Shown piece after piece: positions 1 to 8,833 of a stretch of DNA of 64,000 bases. Both the position numbers and the translations under genes were made by a program. Below the pieces are notes generated by a model. That model was given only the letters and a program-made list of their open reading frames with translations. It made no database searches and had not been told where the DNA came from. This DNA is from Lewinellaceae bacterium (GTDB taxonomy: Bacteria > Bacteroidota > Bacteroidia > Chitinophagales > Saprospiraceae), in contig JADJWX010000004.1 in assembly GCA_016716135.1 (NCBI GenBank), forward strand, positions 496,001-560,000, in the 5' to 3' direction. The number at the start of each line of letters is the position of its first letter. The stretch's first letter is position 1.

Positions 1-788
1 ATGAACTAGCCGATACCCAACTCGACGGCTTTTTCTACAACCCGGAACTCGCCCTGTACATGGACGATGACTTGTTCGGCGGCGCCGTGCCGGCATTTTC
101 CAAACTGCGCATCCAACGCAAATCGCTCGGCGCGTTCGACTTTGGCTACGGACAAGACGGCCTCTACAGCCTCAAAGGAAACCCGGCGCTGGCAGGTACC
201 GCGCTCGACGATGCGGTTTTTGGCACACTGCTACTGCCAGGGCCCGGCAAAGCCCGCTCTGTAGACCTCTGGCCGGCCTTTCACACCGGCGTTCCCAACG
301 TGCCGCCCTATCAACTGGCAACCGGGAAAAACGGCAACCCGCTGGCTGCCGGCAAGCCCTTCATCAACAACTTTTTGCCCAATGGCGGCGACATGCTCCG
401 CCTGAACATGGCCACTCCGGTTACCCCGCGCGACGACGCTAATTTTAGTTCGCAAGGGCTTGTAGCCGCTGCCGTGCTCGGCCTGACCCAGGCGCCATAC
501 AACGAAAGCGCCGACCTGGAATTTATCCCCAACATGGACGGCTTCCCCAACGGCCGCCGGTTGGAAGATGATGTCACCCGCATCGAATTGCAGGCTGTGA
601 GCGGCGTGGTATTGGCGGCAATCGGGCTTTGGTACGACGATTTCGTGCCCGGCACCTCTGCCAGTCCGGTGACGCCCCGGTTGCTCAATGTGCTGACCTA
701 CGATACCGGTGTCAATAAAAATGACAAAATTTTCCAGAGCAGTTTCCCGTACCTGGCCGCACCCTGGTCCGGCACCGAAACGGAGTAA
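1..788 (+). CDS. DUF4331 family protein, 3' part (5' end outside window)
   Basis: The reading frame is open from the first bases (codon phase starting at base 3) and ends with TAA at 786-788, so only about the last 260 residues are present. They align almost residue for residue with the central part of the next gene: both carry YNPELALYMDDDLFG, LPGPGKxRSVDLWPAFHTG and FIPNMDGFPNGRRLEDDVTR. That identifies a DUF4331 protein, a family of secreted or periplasmic proteins of unknown biochemical function. Unlike its neighbour, this copy stops at SGTETE just where the neighbour continues into a T9SS sorting domain, so it is probably exported by another route or retained in the periplasm. The 47-bp gap to the next gene suggests one operon. 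An internal ATG at 60 exists but is not the real start. Confidence 0.85.
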   Translation, partial: ELADTQLDGFFYNPELALYMDDDLFGGAVPAFSKLRIQRKSLGAFDFGYGQDGLYSLKGNPALAGTALDDAVFGTLLLPGPGKARSVDLWPAFHTGVPNVPPYQLATGKNGNPLAAGKPFINNFLPNGGDMLRLNMATPVTPRDDANFSSQGLVAAAVLGLTQAPYNESADLEFIPNMDGFPNGRRLEDDVTRIELQAVSGVVLAAIGLWYDDFVPGTSASPVTPRLLNVLTYDTGVNKNDKIFQSSFPYLAAPWSGTETE

Positions 789-886
789 ATACCGCTTTTT
801 TCCCTGCCGGCAACAGAGCCGGCGGCACAGCAACCATGAGCACTACCCCGGAAGCCATATCCATTCACACAATCATTCCTTTGAAA

Positions 887-2941
887 ATGAAATACCTACG
901 TAAAAATATATTCGCCGCACTGGCCCTGCTTTTATTGGGCTTGCCGGCCCTGGCTTCGAGCCACCGCGAGGCGCCGTTGATTGCCGACGATCCGCTCGCC
1001 GATAATGTGGACGTGTATGCGTTCCGCAGTCCCAACCCGCAGAATACCATCACCCTGATTGCCACCTACGTACCGGTGCAATTGCCGCAAGGCGGTCCGA
1101 ACTATTATTCATTCGGGGAAAACATCCGCTACGAAATTCACGTGGACAACGACCCCAGCAAGCCCGGCGACGAAATCATTTACCGCGTGGTGTTCACCAT
1201 GGAAAACGAAGACCCCACCACGTTTTTTAACATTCGCCTGGGCAAACAAAACCTGAAAATGCGGTACACCCTGTACCGGTCGGACAACGGCGGCAACACG
1301 TTTATCCCCATCCTGGTAAACCGCCCGGTGCCGCCTACCAACATCGGCGAGCGCTCCATCAACTCGCCGCTCGGTCTGGGGCAGCCGTACAGCCAACTCG
1401 TCGATCGCAACACCGTATACGCCGCCACCGGCGAACGGGTGTACATCGGCCCGGCCGACGATCCGTTTTTTGTCGACCTCGGCGGCGTGTTTGATCTCGG
1501 CGATCTGCCCCGGCAAAACGGAAACGCCCGCGACGGGCTTGCCTGCAAAAACGTGAGCGCCATTGCCATCCAGGTGCCCTTGCAGGTTTTGCTCAAAAAA
1601 GGCGCATCGAGAAAACCGGCCAACATCCTCGATTCCGACTATGTGATTGGCGTTTGGGCCAGCGCCAGCCGCCAGCAGATCCGCACGCTCGGCCAGGGTA
1701 CGGAGGAGTATTCGGGCCCCTGGGTGCAGGTGAGCCGCCTTGGCATGCCGTTGACCAATGAAGCGGTCATTCCCATCGGGTTCAAGGACTACTGGAACAG
1801 CCTGACGCCGTACCAGGAACTGGCCGACACGCAGTTGGACGAATTTTTCTACAATCCCGAACTCGCGCTGTACATGGACGACGACTTGTTTGGCGCAGCC
1901 GTGCCCGCCCTTTCCCCGCTCCGCATTCAGCGCAAATCGCTGGGCATGTTTGACTTTGGCAACGGCAAAGACGGCCTCTTCCCGCTCAAAGGGACCGCCG
2001 CAGTGGCCGGCACCGCCCTCGATGACGCTGTTTTCGGCACACTGCTGCTGCCCGGGCCCGGCAAACCGCGTTCAGTCGATCTTTGGCCGGCTTTTCACAC
2101 CGGGGTACCCAACGTGCCGCCCTACCAGTTGGCAACGGGTAAAAACGGCAACCCGCTGGCCGCCGGCAAACCCTTCGTCAACAACTTTTTGCCCAATGGC
2201 GGCGACATGCTGCGCCTGAACATGGCCGTGCCGCCAACGCCGCGCAACAGTTCGAATTTCAGTACCCTCGGCCTGATTGACGCAGCCGTGCGCGGGCTGA
2301 CACAGGCACCGTACAACAACAGCACTAAAATTGAATTTATCCCCAACATGGACGGCTTCCCCAACGGCCGCCGGCTGGAGGATGATGTTACCCGCATTGA
2401 ATTGCAAGCCGTGAGCGGTGTGGTATTGGCAGCGATTGGGTTGTGGTACGACGATTTTGTGCCCGGCCAATCCAACAGCCCGGTTACGCAGCAATTGATC
2501 AATGTGTTGACTTACGAAACCGGCGTCGGTGCAAATGATGTGGCTTTCCGGCCACGCTTTCCTTACCTGGCGCTCCCGCATGCCGGCGACGGCGAATGCG
2601 GCGGCACCCTGGTCAATGATTTCAAACCCGACAACCCGGATGCCAGCCTGATCGGCCTGGACCGCGGCAGCGTGAGCAGCAGCGGGATCGTACAGCTGAT
2701 CAATTTCCCGAACCCGTTCACGGCTTCCACGACCATCCGATACCAACTGGAGCAGGATGCGGAGGTGAATCTTTCGGTGTTTGACCAACAGGGCAAACTG
2801 CTGGCCACACTGGTCAATGGCACACAATCCTCCGGGATCCATGAAGCAATTTTTAACAGCGACAAATTGCCCACCGGCTTGTACTACGCCCGGCTTGTTT
2901 CCGGCAGCGAAATGCAGGTGGTGAAGTTGTTCAAACAATGA
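887..2941 (+). CDS. DUF4331 family protein with T9SS type A sorting domain
   Basis: This 684-aa secreted protein of unknown function is a tandem paralog of the partial gene before it. I chose ATG 887 rather than the in-frame ATG 836 because it begins a clean signal peptide (MKYLRKN, hydrophobic run, ALA) directly before the SSHREAPLIADDP opening typical of DUF4331. The DUF4331 domain fills residues about 25-590. The last roughly 80 residues look like a type A T9SS sorting domain: INFPNPFTASTTIRYQL, then DQQGKLL, LPTGLYYARL and a basic VVKLFKQ end. The protein is therefore expected to cross the outer membrane through T9SS and be anchored or released. A 35-bp palindrome follows the stop, then a TPR lipoprotein that may be co-transcribed. 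Confidence 0.9.
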   Translation: MKYLRKNIFAALALLLLGLPALASSHREAPLIADDPLADNVDVYAFRSPNPQNTITLIATYVPVQLPQGGPNYYSFGENIRYEIHVDNDPSKPGDEIIYRVVFTMENEDPTTFFNIRLGKQNLKMRYTLYRSDNGGNTFIPILVNRPVPPTNIGERSINSPLGLGQPYSQLVDRNTVYAATGERVYIGPADDPFFVDLGGVFDLGDLPRQNGNARDGLACKNVSAIAIQVPLQVLLKKGASRKPANILDSDYVIGVWASASRQQIRTLGQGTEEYSGPWVQVSRLGMPLTNEAVIPIGFKDYWNSLTPYQELADTQLDEFFYNPELALYMDDDLFGAAVPALSPLRIQRKSLGMFDFGNGKDGLFPLKGTAAVAGTALDDAVFGTLLLPGPGKPRSVDLWPAFHTGVPNVPPYQLATGKNGNPLAAGKPFVNNFLPNGGDMLRLNMAVPPTPRNSSNFSTLGLIDAAVRGLTQAPYNNSTKIEFIPNMDGFPNGRRLEDDVTRIELQAVSGVVLAAIGLWYDDFVPGQSNSPVTQQLINVLTYETGVGANDVAFRPRFPYLALPHAGDGECGGTLVNDFKPDNPDASLIGLDRGSVSSSGIVQLINFPNPFTASTTIRYQLEQDAEVNLSVFDQQGKLLATLVNGTQSSGIHEAIFNSDKLPTGLYYARLVSGSEMQVVKLFKQ

Positions 2942-2954
2942 TTTTTAACTGATC

Positions 2955-2989
2955 TACTCGTCCTACGACTTGAAGTCGTAGGACGAGTA
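2955..2989. repeat. 35-bp perfect palindrome, copy 1
   Basis: Two 17-base arms (TACTCGTCCTACGACTT and its complement) flank a single G. The identical 35 bases recur at 8789-8823, and a half copy lies at 8766-8778. It sits between the DUF4331 gene and the TPR lipoprotein and could act as a bidirectional transcription terminator, but there is no T-tract and the identity between sites points to a dispersed repeat. Confidence 0.85.
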
Positions 2990-3004
2990 CAAAACACAAA
3001 AAAA

Positions 3005-4273
3005 ATGAAACACTCGTCCGTCTTTTATTTCACTTTCTTTTTTTGCCTGCTGGCAACCGCCGCCTGCAACCAGTTTGCCGGGGAAAAAGCAACTGCCCAG
3101 GCCAAATTCACCAAAAACACGACCGTCGAAATTCCCGAACTACTCGATCGCCCCGAAGCCTTGCGCTACGGCACGGAATGGGATGCCGTGCAAAACATGT
3201 ACGGCGCACAGGTGGCCGCCTTGCGCCAAGACCCTTCCAAACCGGAAGCGTACCTCAAACTTGCCGAGGTATTCATCCAGGAAGCCCGCATTACCGGCGA
3301 ACACCCGCACTACTACCCGGCCGCCCTCCAGGTACTGGAGCCGGTGGTGAAGAACTTGGAAACGGTGGAAAATCCCGATATCCGGCAAAAAGACCTGCTT
3401 TTCCGGGCCCTGAGCCATGTTGCCAGCGTGCAACTCAGCTTACACGATTTTGGCGCAGCCAAAAACACGGCGGAGCAGGCCGTGAAGATCAACCCGCACA
3501 ACGCCTTTATTTACGGTTGCCTGGTGGATGCGAATGTGGAACTGGGCAACTACACCCGCGCGGTGGAATACTGCGACAAAATGGTAAGCACCCGTCCCGA
3601 CCTGCGCTCTTATTCCAGGGTATCGTACCTGCGGGAAATATACGGCGATGTGCCCGGCGCCATCGAGGCGATGGACATGGCCGTGAAGGCCGGCTATCCC
3701 GGCTACGAGCAAACCGAGTGGGCGCGCCTGCAACTCGGCCACCTGCACGAGCGCTACGGCAACCTGGCCGAGGCGGAAAACCAGTACCGGATGTGCCTGG
3801 CGGTACGCGAAAACTATCCGTTCGCCCTGGCGGCGCTGGCCGGTTTGGATATAAAACGGGGAAATTTGAAAAAAGCGGAAGCGCAACTCAAGCAGGCCGC
3901 CGGCATTATCCCGGAGGTCGGATTTTATATTGACCTGGCCAAAATTTACCAAAAAACAGGCCGCAACACCGAAGCAAACGACCTGATCAAACAAGTGGAA
4001 GAAATGCTGGCCGAAGACATGGCTGCCGGCCACAACATGCGCATGGAGATTGCGCACTTCCACCTCGACCTGACCCACGACTACGATAAAGCGCTCGAAT
4101 TCGCAGAAGCGGAGTACCTCAGCCGGCGTGAAAACAAGGATGTCAACCAGCTGATGGCCTCCGTTTATCTGGCTCGTGGCGACCAGAAAAAAGCCGTCCA
4201 ACACCTGAAAAAAGCCTCGGCCACGGGGTGTAAAAACCCGGAATTGGTTGTGCTGCAAAAGAAATTGATGTAG
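3005..4273 (+). CDS. TPR-repeat lipoprotein
   Basis: This 422-aa protein has a lipoprotein signal peptide ending in the lipobox TAAC, with the lipidated cysteine near residue 21, so it should be anchored in the inner or outer membrane. Residues about 60-420 are helical repeats with TPR character (AYLKLAEVFIQEA, AQLKQAAGIIPEVGFYIDLAKIYQKTGR and QLMASVYLARGDQKKAVQHL), suggesting a protein-protein scaffold. It starts 63 bp after the T9SS-tailed DUF4331 gene on the same strand, with only the 35-bp palindrome between them, so a functional link with the DUF4331 pair is plausible. No catalytic motif is visible and the partner is unknown. Confidence 0.85.
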   Translation: MKHSSVFYFTFFFCLLATAACNQFAGEKATAQAKFTKNTTVEIPELLDRPEALRYGTEWDAVQNMYGAQVAALRQDPSKPEAYLKLAEVFIQEARITGEHPHYYPAALQVLEPVVKNLETVENPDIRQKDLLFRALSHVASVQLSLHDFGAAKNTAEQAVKINPHNAFIYGCLVDANVELGNYTRAVEYCDKMVSTRPDLRSYSRVSYLREIYGDVPGAIEAMDMAVKAGYPGYEQTEWARLQLGHLHERYGNLAEAENQYRMCLAVRENYPFALAALAGLDIKRGNLKKAEAQLKQAAGIIPEVGFYIDLAKIYQKTGRNTEANDLIKQVEEMLAEDMAAGHNMRMEIAHFHLDLTHDYDKALEFAEAEYLSRRENKDVNQLMASVYLARGDQKKAVQHLKKASATGCKNPELVVLQKKLM

Positions 4274-4313
4274 CCGGCAAAAATTTTATCCCGGCAACCG
4301 CGGGAGCGCGTTC

Positions 4314-4697
4314 ATTCGTCCTACGGCTTTGAGCCTGTCCATTACACACAAGTCTGTTGAGTTTAAATTTTTCAGCCGTGTGTCAAGCCCTCCTCCAGCG
4401 GGGCTTCCGAGTTGATTGAAGTTTTTGGAATGTGTTAGGCGTTGTGAGGTGGCCTTAAATGTAACATTTTGCTCCGCTGTACCAACCCACCCCCGCCCCT
4501 CCCCAAGGGGGAGGGGAGCCGTAGCGTGTATCTAAGGGGTTGATTTTTAACCACAAACCTAATTTGTCGCGTCTCCCCTCCCCCTTGGGGAGGGGCGGGG
4601 GTGGGGTTGACAAGCGGCTGAAAAATGAACTTAAGCCACAAAAATTCATTTTCGACAACTTGTGTGTAATGGACAGGCTTTGAGCCGCAGGACGAAT
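4314..4697. repeat. Nested inverted-repeat element (MITE-like)
   Basis: Outer arms 4314-4353 and 4658-4697 are about 40 bases and near-complementary. An intermediate pair lies near 4357-4378 and 4615-4637. A very GC-rich inner pair, 4483-4516 and 4575-4609, contains runs such as CCCCTCCCCAAGGGGG. There is no credible gene inside: two overlapping minus-strand reading frames here are translations of the repeat. The outer tip carries the same TCGTCCTACG core as the 35-bp palindromes. With the following element it fills the 905-bp gap 4274-5178. Confidence 0.75.
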
Positions 4698-4845
4698 AGT
4701 ACACCATACTTTCATGAGAGCCCCCCAATACAGTAATTCAGGACGGGTTATAGGACAACCAGGGCGTTTCGGGTAATACCGGGCGCCCTGTGTTGTTTAT
4801 CGCACGGGCTAAAAATTGGGGCATGTTCCCGTTTGGCTGGGACCA

Positions 4846-5124
4846 AGTGAGGGGGTGACGGGCAGTCTAATGTCGTCAATTTAAGAAATTAGAGAGCAAA
4901 TCTTTAACGGCGAATCCCGAAGGCTCGTAGAGTATTTCCCGGTAGAGTTGCACAGAGTTAATTCGCGGAGTTCCGCAGAGTTCCCATTCCGGTGAAGGAA
5001 AACGCTGCGTACGCTGCGTAAAAAACTTTGCGTTACTCTGCGGGAAATACTCTACGAGCCGCTACAATTCTTGACACATGATTTCTTAAATTGACAACAA
5101 TAGACTGGCGGTCACCCCCTCACT
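4846..5124. repeat. MITE-like hairpin element, family A copy 1
   Basis: Outer arms 4846-4890 and about 5080-5124 are imperfect inverted repeats (AGTGAGGGGGTGACGG against CCGTCACCCCCTCACT-like sequence). Inner arms 4922-4941 and 5041-5060 are perfect (GGCTCGTAGAGTATTTCCCG and complement). The interior contains GAAGGAAAACGCTGCG, also present in the related element at 13621-13849. There is no coding capacity. Origin as a mobile miniature element is inferred from structure; no transposase was seen in the window. Confidence 0.75.
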
Positions 5125-5178
5125 ACCAGCCCGATGGGATTATGAACGAAGAAATTATTTATTTTTAACCAAAAAAAC

Positions 5179-5628
5179 ATGCAAAAATCTATCGCACTCA
5201 CCTTGGGCATTTTGTTTTTCAATTTTCTGGCTTGCAACAAATCCGGACAAATCAGTTTTGTTGAATTAATCGGGACCTGGGAACAGCAAATTATAGGCTG
5301 GGAATGTTCGCTGGGATGTACGTTGCATGATTTTACCTTTGAAGAAACAGGCATGTTTAAACTAAAAATCAAACGTTCGGTAGATGTCGGGGGCAATGCC
5401 CCTTGCTCACCCCACCGTATCAGTTTTGTTCAGGGTCAATTTGAAATTGATGATGATGTCATACACCTCAAAGGAAAATTTATGCATGAATCCTACCAGT
5501 GGCCCGAACCGGACTGTGAAGAAGGGCCGGACTACAGGCACAGCACTGGCTATACCTACAAGGATGGTATTTTGATCCTGAATTCAGGCCAGAATTTTTC
5601 GGACAAAATTCATTTGAAGAAAATCTGA
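5179..5628 (+). CDS. Small lipoprotein, lipocalin-like size, function unknown
   Basis: This 149-aa protein has a signal peptide and lipobox ending FLAC, with Cys19 as the probable lipidation site. The mature part opens with LIGTWEQQIIGWECS, which resembles the GxW start of small lipocalin-type beta-barrel lipoproteins common in Bacteroidota, and contains several cysteines (WECSLGC, APCSPH, PDCEEG) that could form disulfides. I do not recognise a specific family. Its AT-rich codon use differs from the GC-rich neighbours, which may indicate a recently acquired or weakly selected gene. It is convergent with the next gene: the two stop codons are only 8 bp apart. Confidence 0.7.
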   Translation: MQKSIALTLGILFFNFLACNKSGQISFVELIGTWEQQIIGWECSLGCTLHDFTFEETGMFKLKIKRSVDVGGNAPCSPHRISFVQGQFEIDDDVIHLKGKFMHESYQWPEPDCEEGPDYRHSTGYTYKDGILILNSGQNFSDKIHLKKI

Positions 5629-5636
5629 ACGAAGCT

Positions 5637-8600
5637 TCACTCCATCAATATCAACGTCTTGGCAAACCACTGCTCGCGAATACGCAGCTGCAAGCGATAA
5701 GCCCCAGCCGGCCATTCCCGCAAATCCAGCCGAAGCAAGGCTGTCCCCGATTCCAGTTCCACCTGCTGCAACAACCGCCCGTCGAACCCGGCAATGCTCC
5801 AGGCAGTGATCGGCGTTTGATCCAGCGACTGGACGAACACCAGGCCGGTACTTGCATTTGGATAAACCAAAATACCGGTTAGCGTTTCTTTCGGATCAAC
5901 CGCACTGACGAGGCAACTGTCCACGACCTCCACCGTTGCGGTGGCAAAACAACCATTGGGTAATGATGCCAATAGCCCATAGCTGCCTGCTTGTGAAATG
6001 GTTACAGGATTGGCAGTAGTCATAAGCGAAGGCCCTGTCCATGTAAAAAGTGCGTTTGGCGGCACACTGGCGGCTAGCAGGGAAAGTACCGGGTTTTCAC
6101 AGGTCAACACATTGCCGCCGGAGATGGAAAGCACCGGCGCCATGGTATCGGCTTCCACCTGAAACCCGGCAACCGCCGTACAATTGTCGGGGCTGGTTAC
6201 CGTCAACTCATACACACCCGGCAGGGGCAATACCGGATCGGCTAAAGTCGAAGAGAAGCCCCCCGGCCCGGTCCAGTTGAACGTACAACCGGGAATATCG
6301 GCTTCCGCCAAAACAGGTGCAAGGGTAATCGTGCAATCTATCCGGTTAATGCCTGAAATGGAAACGACCGGATTTTGTGGCGCCGGCACCACCAAAATCG
6401 AAATCTGGCTGTGGCAGCCTGTTGGCGTTTCGGCTTTGAGGATGTACCAACCGGGCACTGTAACTTCGAGATGCTGCCCCTGCGCGATAAATTGATTTGG
6501 GCCTACCCAGTTAAAAACGACATCCGGGAGGCCCGCGTTCGCATCGAGCAGCAGCAAGGTATCGCCGCATTCGGGCGCCTGCTGAACCACATCGACGCCG
6601 GGAATGGTGAAATTGGCGAATACCCGGATGGAATCCTCCGTAAAGCAGCCGTTCATCGGATTGATAAGCCGGAGGATGTATTTGCCCGTATCGCTGACGA
6701 GTGGTTGCGGCTCATTGGCGGCAAACCCGTTGGGACCTGTCCATTCGTACAACCCGTTTTGAAACAGGGTTTGCACCTGTAAGGCAGTTTGAGGTTGCGT
6801 ACAATCGAGCATATCAACCGACAAGGTAAACTCCGGTGCCTCTAAATCTGCTTCCACCACTGCTGTCGCCGAAGCGGTGCATCCGTTCATGCCGGTGACC
6901 ACGGCGGTGTACATCCCGGGCTCGGAGACCAGCGGTTCCATTTCATTCGACTGGAAACCGTTTGGACCGGTCCAAAAAACGCTTGCCAAGGTTTGCGGGG
7001 CGGTGAGTTGCATCTTGAATTCGGGCAAATCGCAGGTTATGATCCCGGGTGCGTGTACCGCCACCATGGGCGGCATGTTGTCTTGCGAAAGAACTGCCGT
7101 GTCGCTTGCCGTACAGATGGTGCCGCCAACGGTCAGGATGACGTTGAGTATGTAGGCACCGGGACTGGTTACCTGCAATTGGGGAAAGGTGCCCAGCAAT
7201 TCACCATTCGGGTTTTCCCAACGGAACAAACCAACGGTTGACGCCGAGCTCAGGGTAATTTGCGGATTTGTGCATGTCAGTTCGGCAGCTCCGTTTATTT
7301 GGGCGATGGGGTTCAGGAAAACAAGGTTAAAAACCACCATACTGTCGCAGCCTGCCGCGCTGGTCAACACATGCGCATACGAGCCGGGATCGCAATACTG
7401 GGCGCCGCCAATTTCAAAACATTCGCCTGCGCAACGAATAATGTTGCCCAAAGGACGTACGATAGGCGGCAACACCGTTACTTTTTGCCGCACCAGGCTG
7501 TCGCAATTTTGGTAGTTGGCGTAGGTATATTCATATATCCCCGATGTAACAACATAATCGCCCCAGGGCAATACATACGGCAGATCCTCCTGGCAAATCG
7601 TTGCCTCCGGCAATACCGTGGCCGGGATCAGCGCTGCACTTACGTCGATAAAAATTGGCGCTGAGGGCGGTTTAAAATAATTGATCGCCCGGACACAAAT
7701 AAAACCCGTATCGGCTCCCAGGGTAATGGTCACATCGATACCATCGGGTACATAAAACAACGCCGGAGAAGGTAAACCGTTGAACAACGTACCCGGAGGG
7801 CCCGTCCAGAGAAAAGCCGTTGCAAAAGGCGGGTCATCAAGGGTAAAATTGACCGTTGCGCCGGGGCAAAAATTGTTTGGCCCGAGCAGACCGGGATGAT
7901 GCGTCATTGGGTTAGGCTCCCCGGAGAGGGAATCGGCCGGGAAATAATATTCGCATTGGTCGCCCTCAAAGCCGTCGACCATCAGGAAATACACCTTTCC
8001 CGGGATCAGGTCGGTAGCCACTAGCGTGATCTCCCCGGGTGCGCCGCCCAGCATGCCGCCATTGCAGGCAACGAGACTGTTTTGGCTGTAGGAACAATCG
8101 GAATACAAGTTCAGCTGAATACCGTTTTCTGTCTCACAATTTTGCGCCTGCGCAGTGATTTTGCCGCCTGTGCTTCGCGCGACAAAGGCAAACCATTGGT
8201 CATTGTGACTAATGCCGCATGGCCAAAATTGTGCAGGCGATGGCAGCGCACCGAAATTATTGAAGAGGTAATTCGTCGGTAAAAACTGGCGGACACAAGC
8301 CTCCTCACAGTTTTCAGCCGGCATTTCCCAGGGATTGGGGCAAGGCGGTGGCAACAAGGGGTAATCCAAACAATCATCCGGCATGGTAATCGAGGTGGTA
8401 GCCGTACAACCATAATTGCCGGTGACCGTCAGGCGATAGTTACCCCGTTCCGGACGGGAAATTACCCGGTTATCAGAGGTAAATTGACCGACATTGCCCG
8501 ACCAGTGATATTTAAGCGCAGAGGGATGCTCTACTCCGGCGAGTGTGCCTACCGGATCGTCGCAGGTGATTGGCTTAACAACGGTGGCCTGCGCCACCAC

Positions 8601-8711
8601 CAGTACGGTGTCGCAATCGACGGTTTGGGCAGGTAAATAATTCAGGTAAAAAGTGGCGGCGCCAAAAAACAGGCAGCACAGCAGGCGGGCAGGCATCAGG
8701 CAGTTTTGCAT
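5637..8711 (-). CDS. Secreted multi-domain Ig-like protein with T9SS type A sorting domain
   Basis: This is a 1024-aa cell-surface or secreted protein. ATG 8711 (MQNCLMPARLLCC) starts a signal peptide ending near LPAQ; the frame is open further upstream, but that part is rich in Arg/Cys and lies over a repeat. The N-terminal third has cysteine-rich segments, including a region with WFAFVARSTGGKIT and YFLMVDGF that resembles bacterial pre-peptidase or jelly-roll domains. The remainder repeats Ig-like/PKD-like units of about 80 residues marked by WTGPNGF or WTGPGGF (six or more copies). The last roughly 85 residues form a T9SS domain (VYPNASTGLVFVQS ... FDGRLLQQVEL ... WPAGAYRLQL). The repeats suggest adhesion, but no ligand is predictable. 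Confidence 0.85.
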   Translation of the reverse strand: MQNCLMPARLLCCLFFGAATFYLNYLPAQTVDCDTVLVVAQATVVKPITCDDPVGTLAGVEHPSALKYHWSGNVGQFTSDNRVISRPERGNYRLTVTGNYGCTATTSITMPDDCLDYPLLPPPCPNPWEMPAENCEEACVRQFLPTNYLFNNFGALPSPAQFWPCGISHNDQWFAFVARSTGGKITAQAQNCETENGIQLNLYSDCSYSQNSLVACNGGMLGGAPGEITLVATDLIPGKVYFLMVDGFEGDQCEYYFPADSLSGEPNPMTHHPGLLGPNNFCPGATVNFTLDDPPFATAFLWTGPPGTLFNGLPSPALFYVPDGIDVTITLGADTGFICVRAINYFKPPSAPIFIDVSAALIPATVLPEATICQEDLPYVLPWGDYVVTSGIYEYTYANYQNCDSLVRQKVTVLPPIVRPLGNIIRCAGECFEIGGAQYCDPGSYAHVLTSAAGCDSMVVFNLVFLNPIAQINGAAELTCTNPQITLSSASTVGLFRWENPNGELLGTFPQLQVTSPGAYILNVILTVGGTICTASDTAVLSQDNMPPMVAVHAPGIITCDLPEFKMQLTAPQTLASVFWTGPNGFQSNEMEPLVSEPGMYTAVVTGMNGCTASATAVVEADLEAPEFTLSVDMLDCTQPQTALQVQTLFQNGLYEWTGPNGFAANEPQPLVSDTGKYILRLINPMNGCFTEDSIRVFANFTIPGVDVVQQAPECGDTLLLLDANAGLPDVVFNWVGPNQFIAQGQHLEVTVPGWYILKAETPTGCHSQISILVVPAPQNPVVSISGINRIDCTITLAPVLAEADIPGCTFNWTGPGGFSSTLADPVLPLPGVYELTVTSPDNCTAVAGFQVEADTMAPVLSISGGNVLTCENPVLSLLAASVPPNALFTWTGPSLMTTANPVTISQAGSYGLLASLPNGCFATATVEVVDSCLVSAVDPKETLTGILVYPNASTGLVFVQSLDQTPITAWSIAGFDGRLLQQVELESGTALLRLDLREWPAGAYRLQLRIREQWFAKTLILME

Positions 8712-8788
8712 TGGGAAGTTAATTTCCGGAAAGATCGCCTGGGAGATACTTTCGCTGCTTTGCCCTACTCGTCCTACGGCGGCGCACG

Positions 8789-8823
8789 TACTCGTCCTAC
8801 GACTTGAAGTCGTAGGACGAGTA
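8789..8823. repeat. 35-bp perfect palindrome, copy 2
   Basis: Identical over all 35 bases to 2955-2989. It sits 10 bp downstream of the paaA stop codon (minus strand) and upstream of the T9SS protein gene. A 13-base half copy (8766-8778) lies next to it. It may serve as the paaA terminator. Confidence 0.85.
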
Positions 8824-8833
8824 AAACGCTTCC

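Noticed and set aside
4435..4728. Two overlapping minus-strand ORFs of 97 and 86 codons
   Set aside because: They translate the arms of a nested inverted repeat (PTPAPPQGGG from C-rich DNA) and have no other support.
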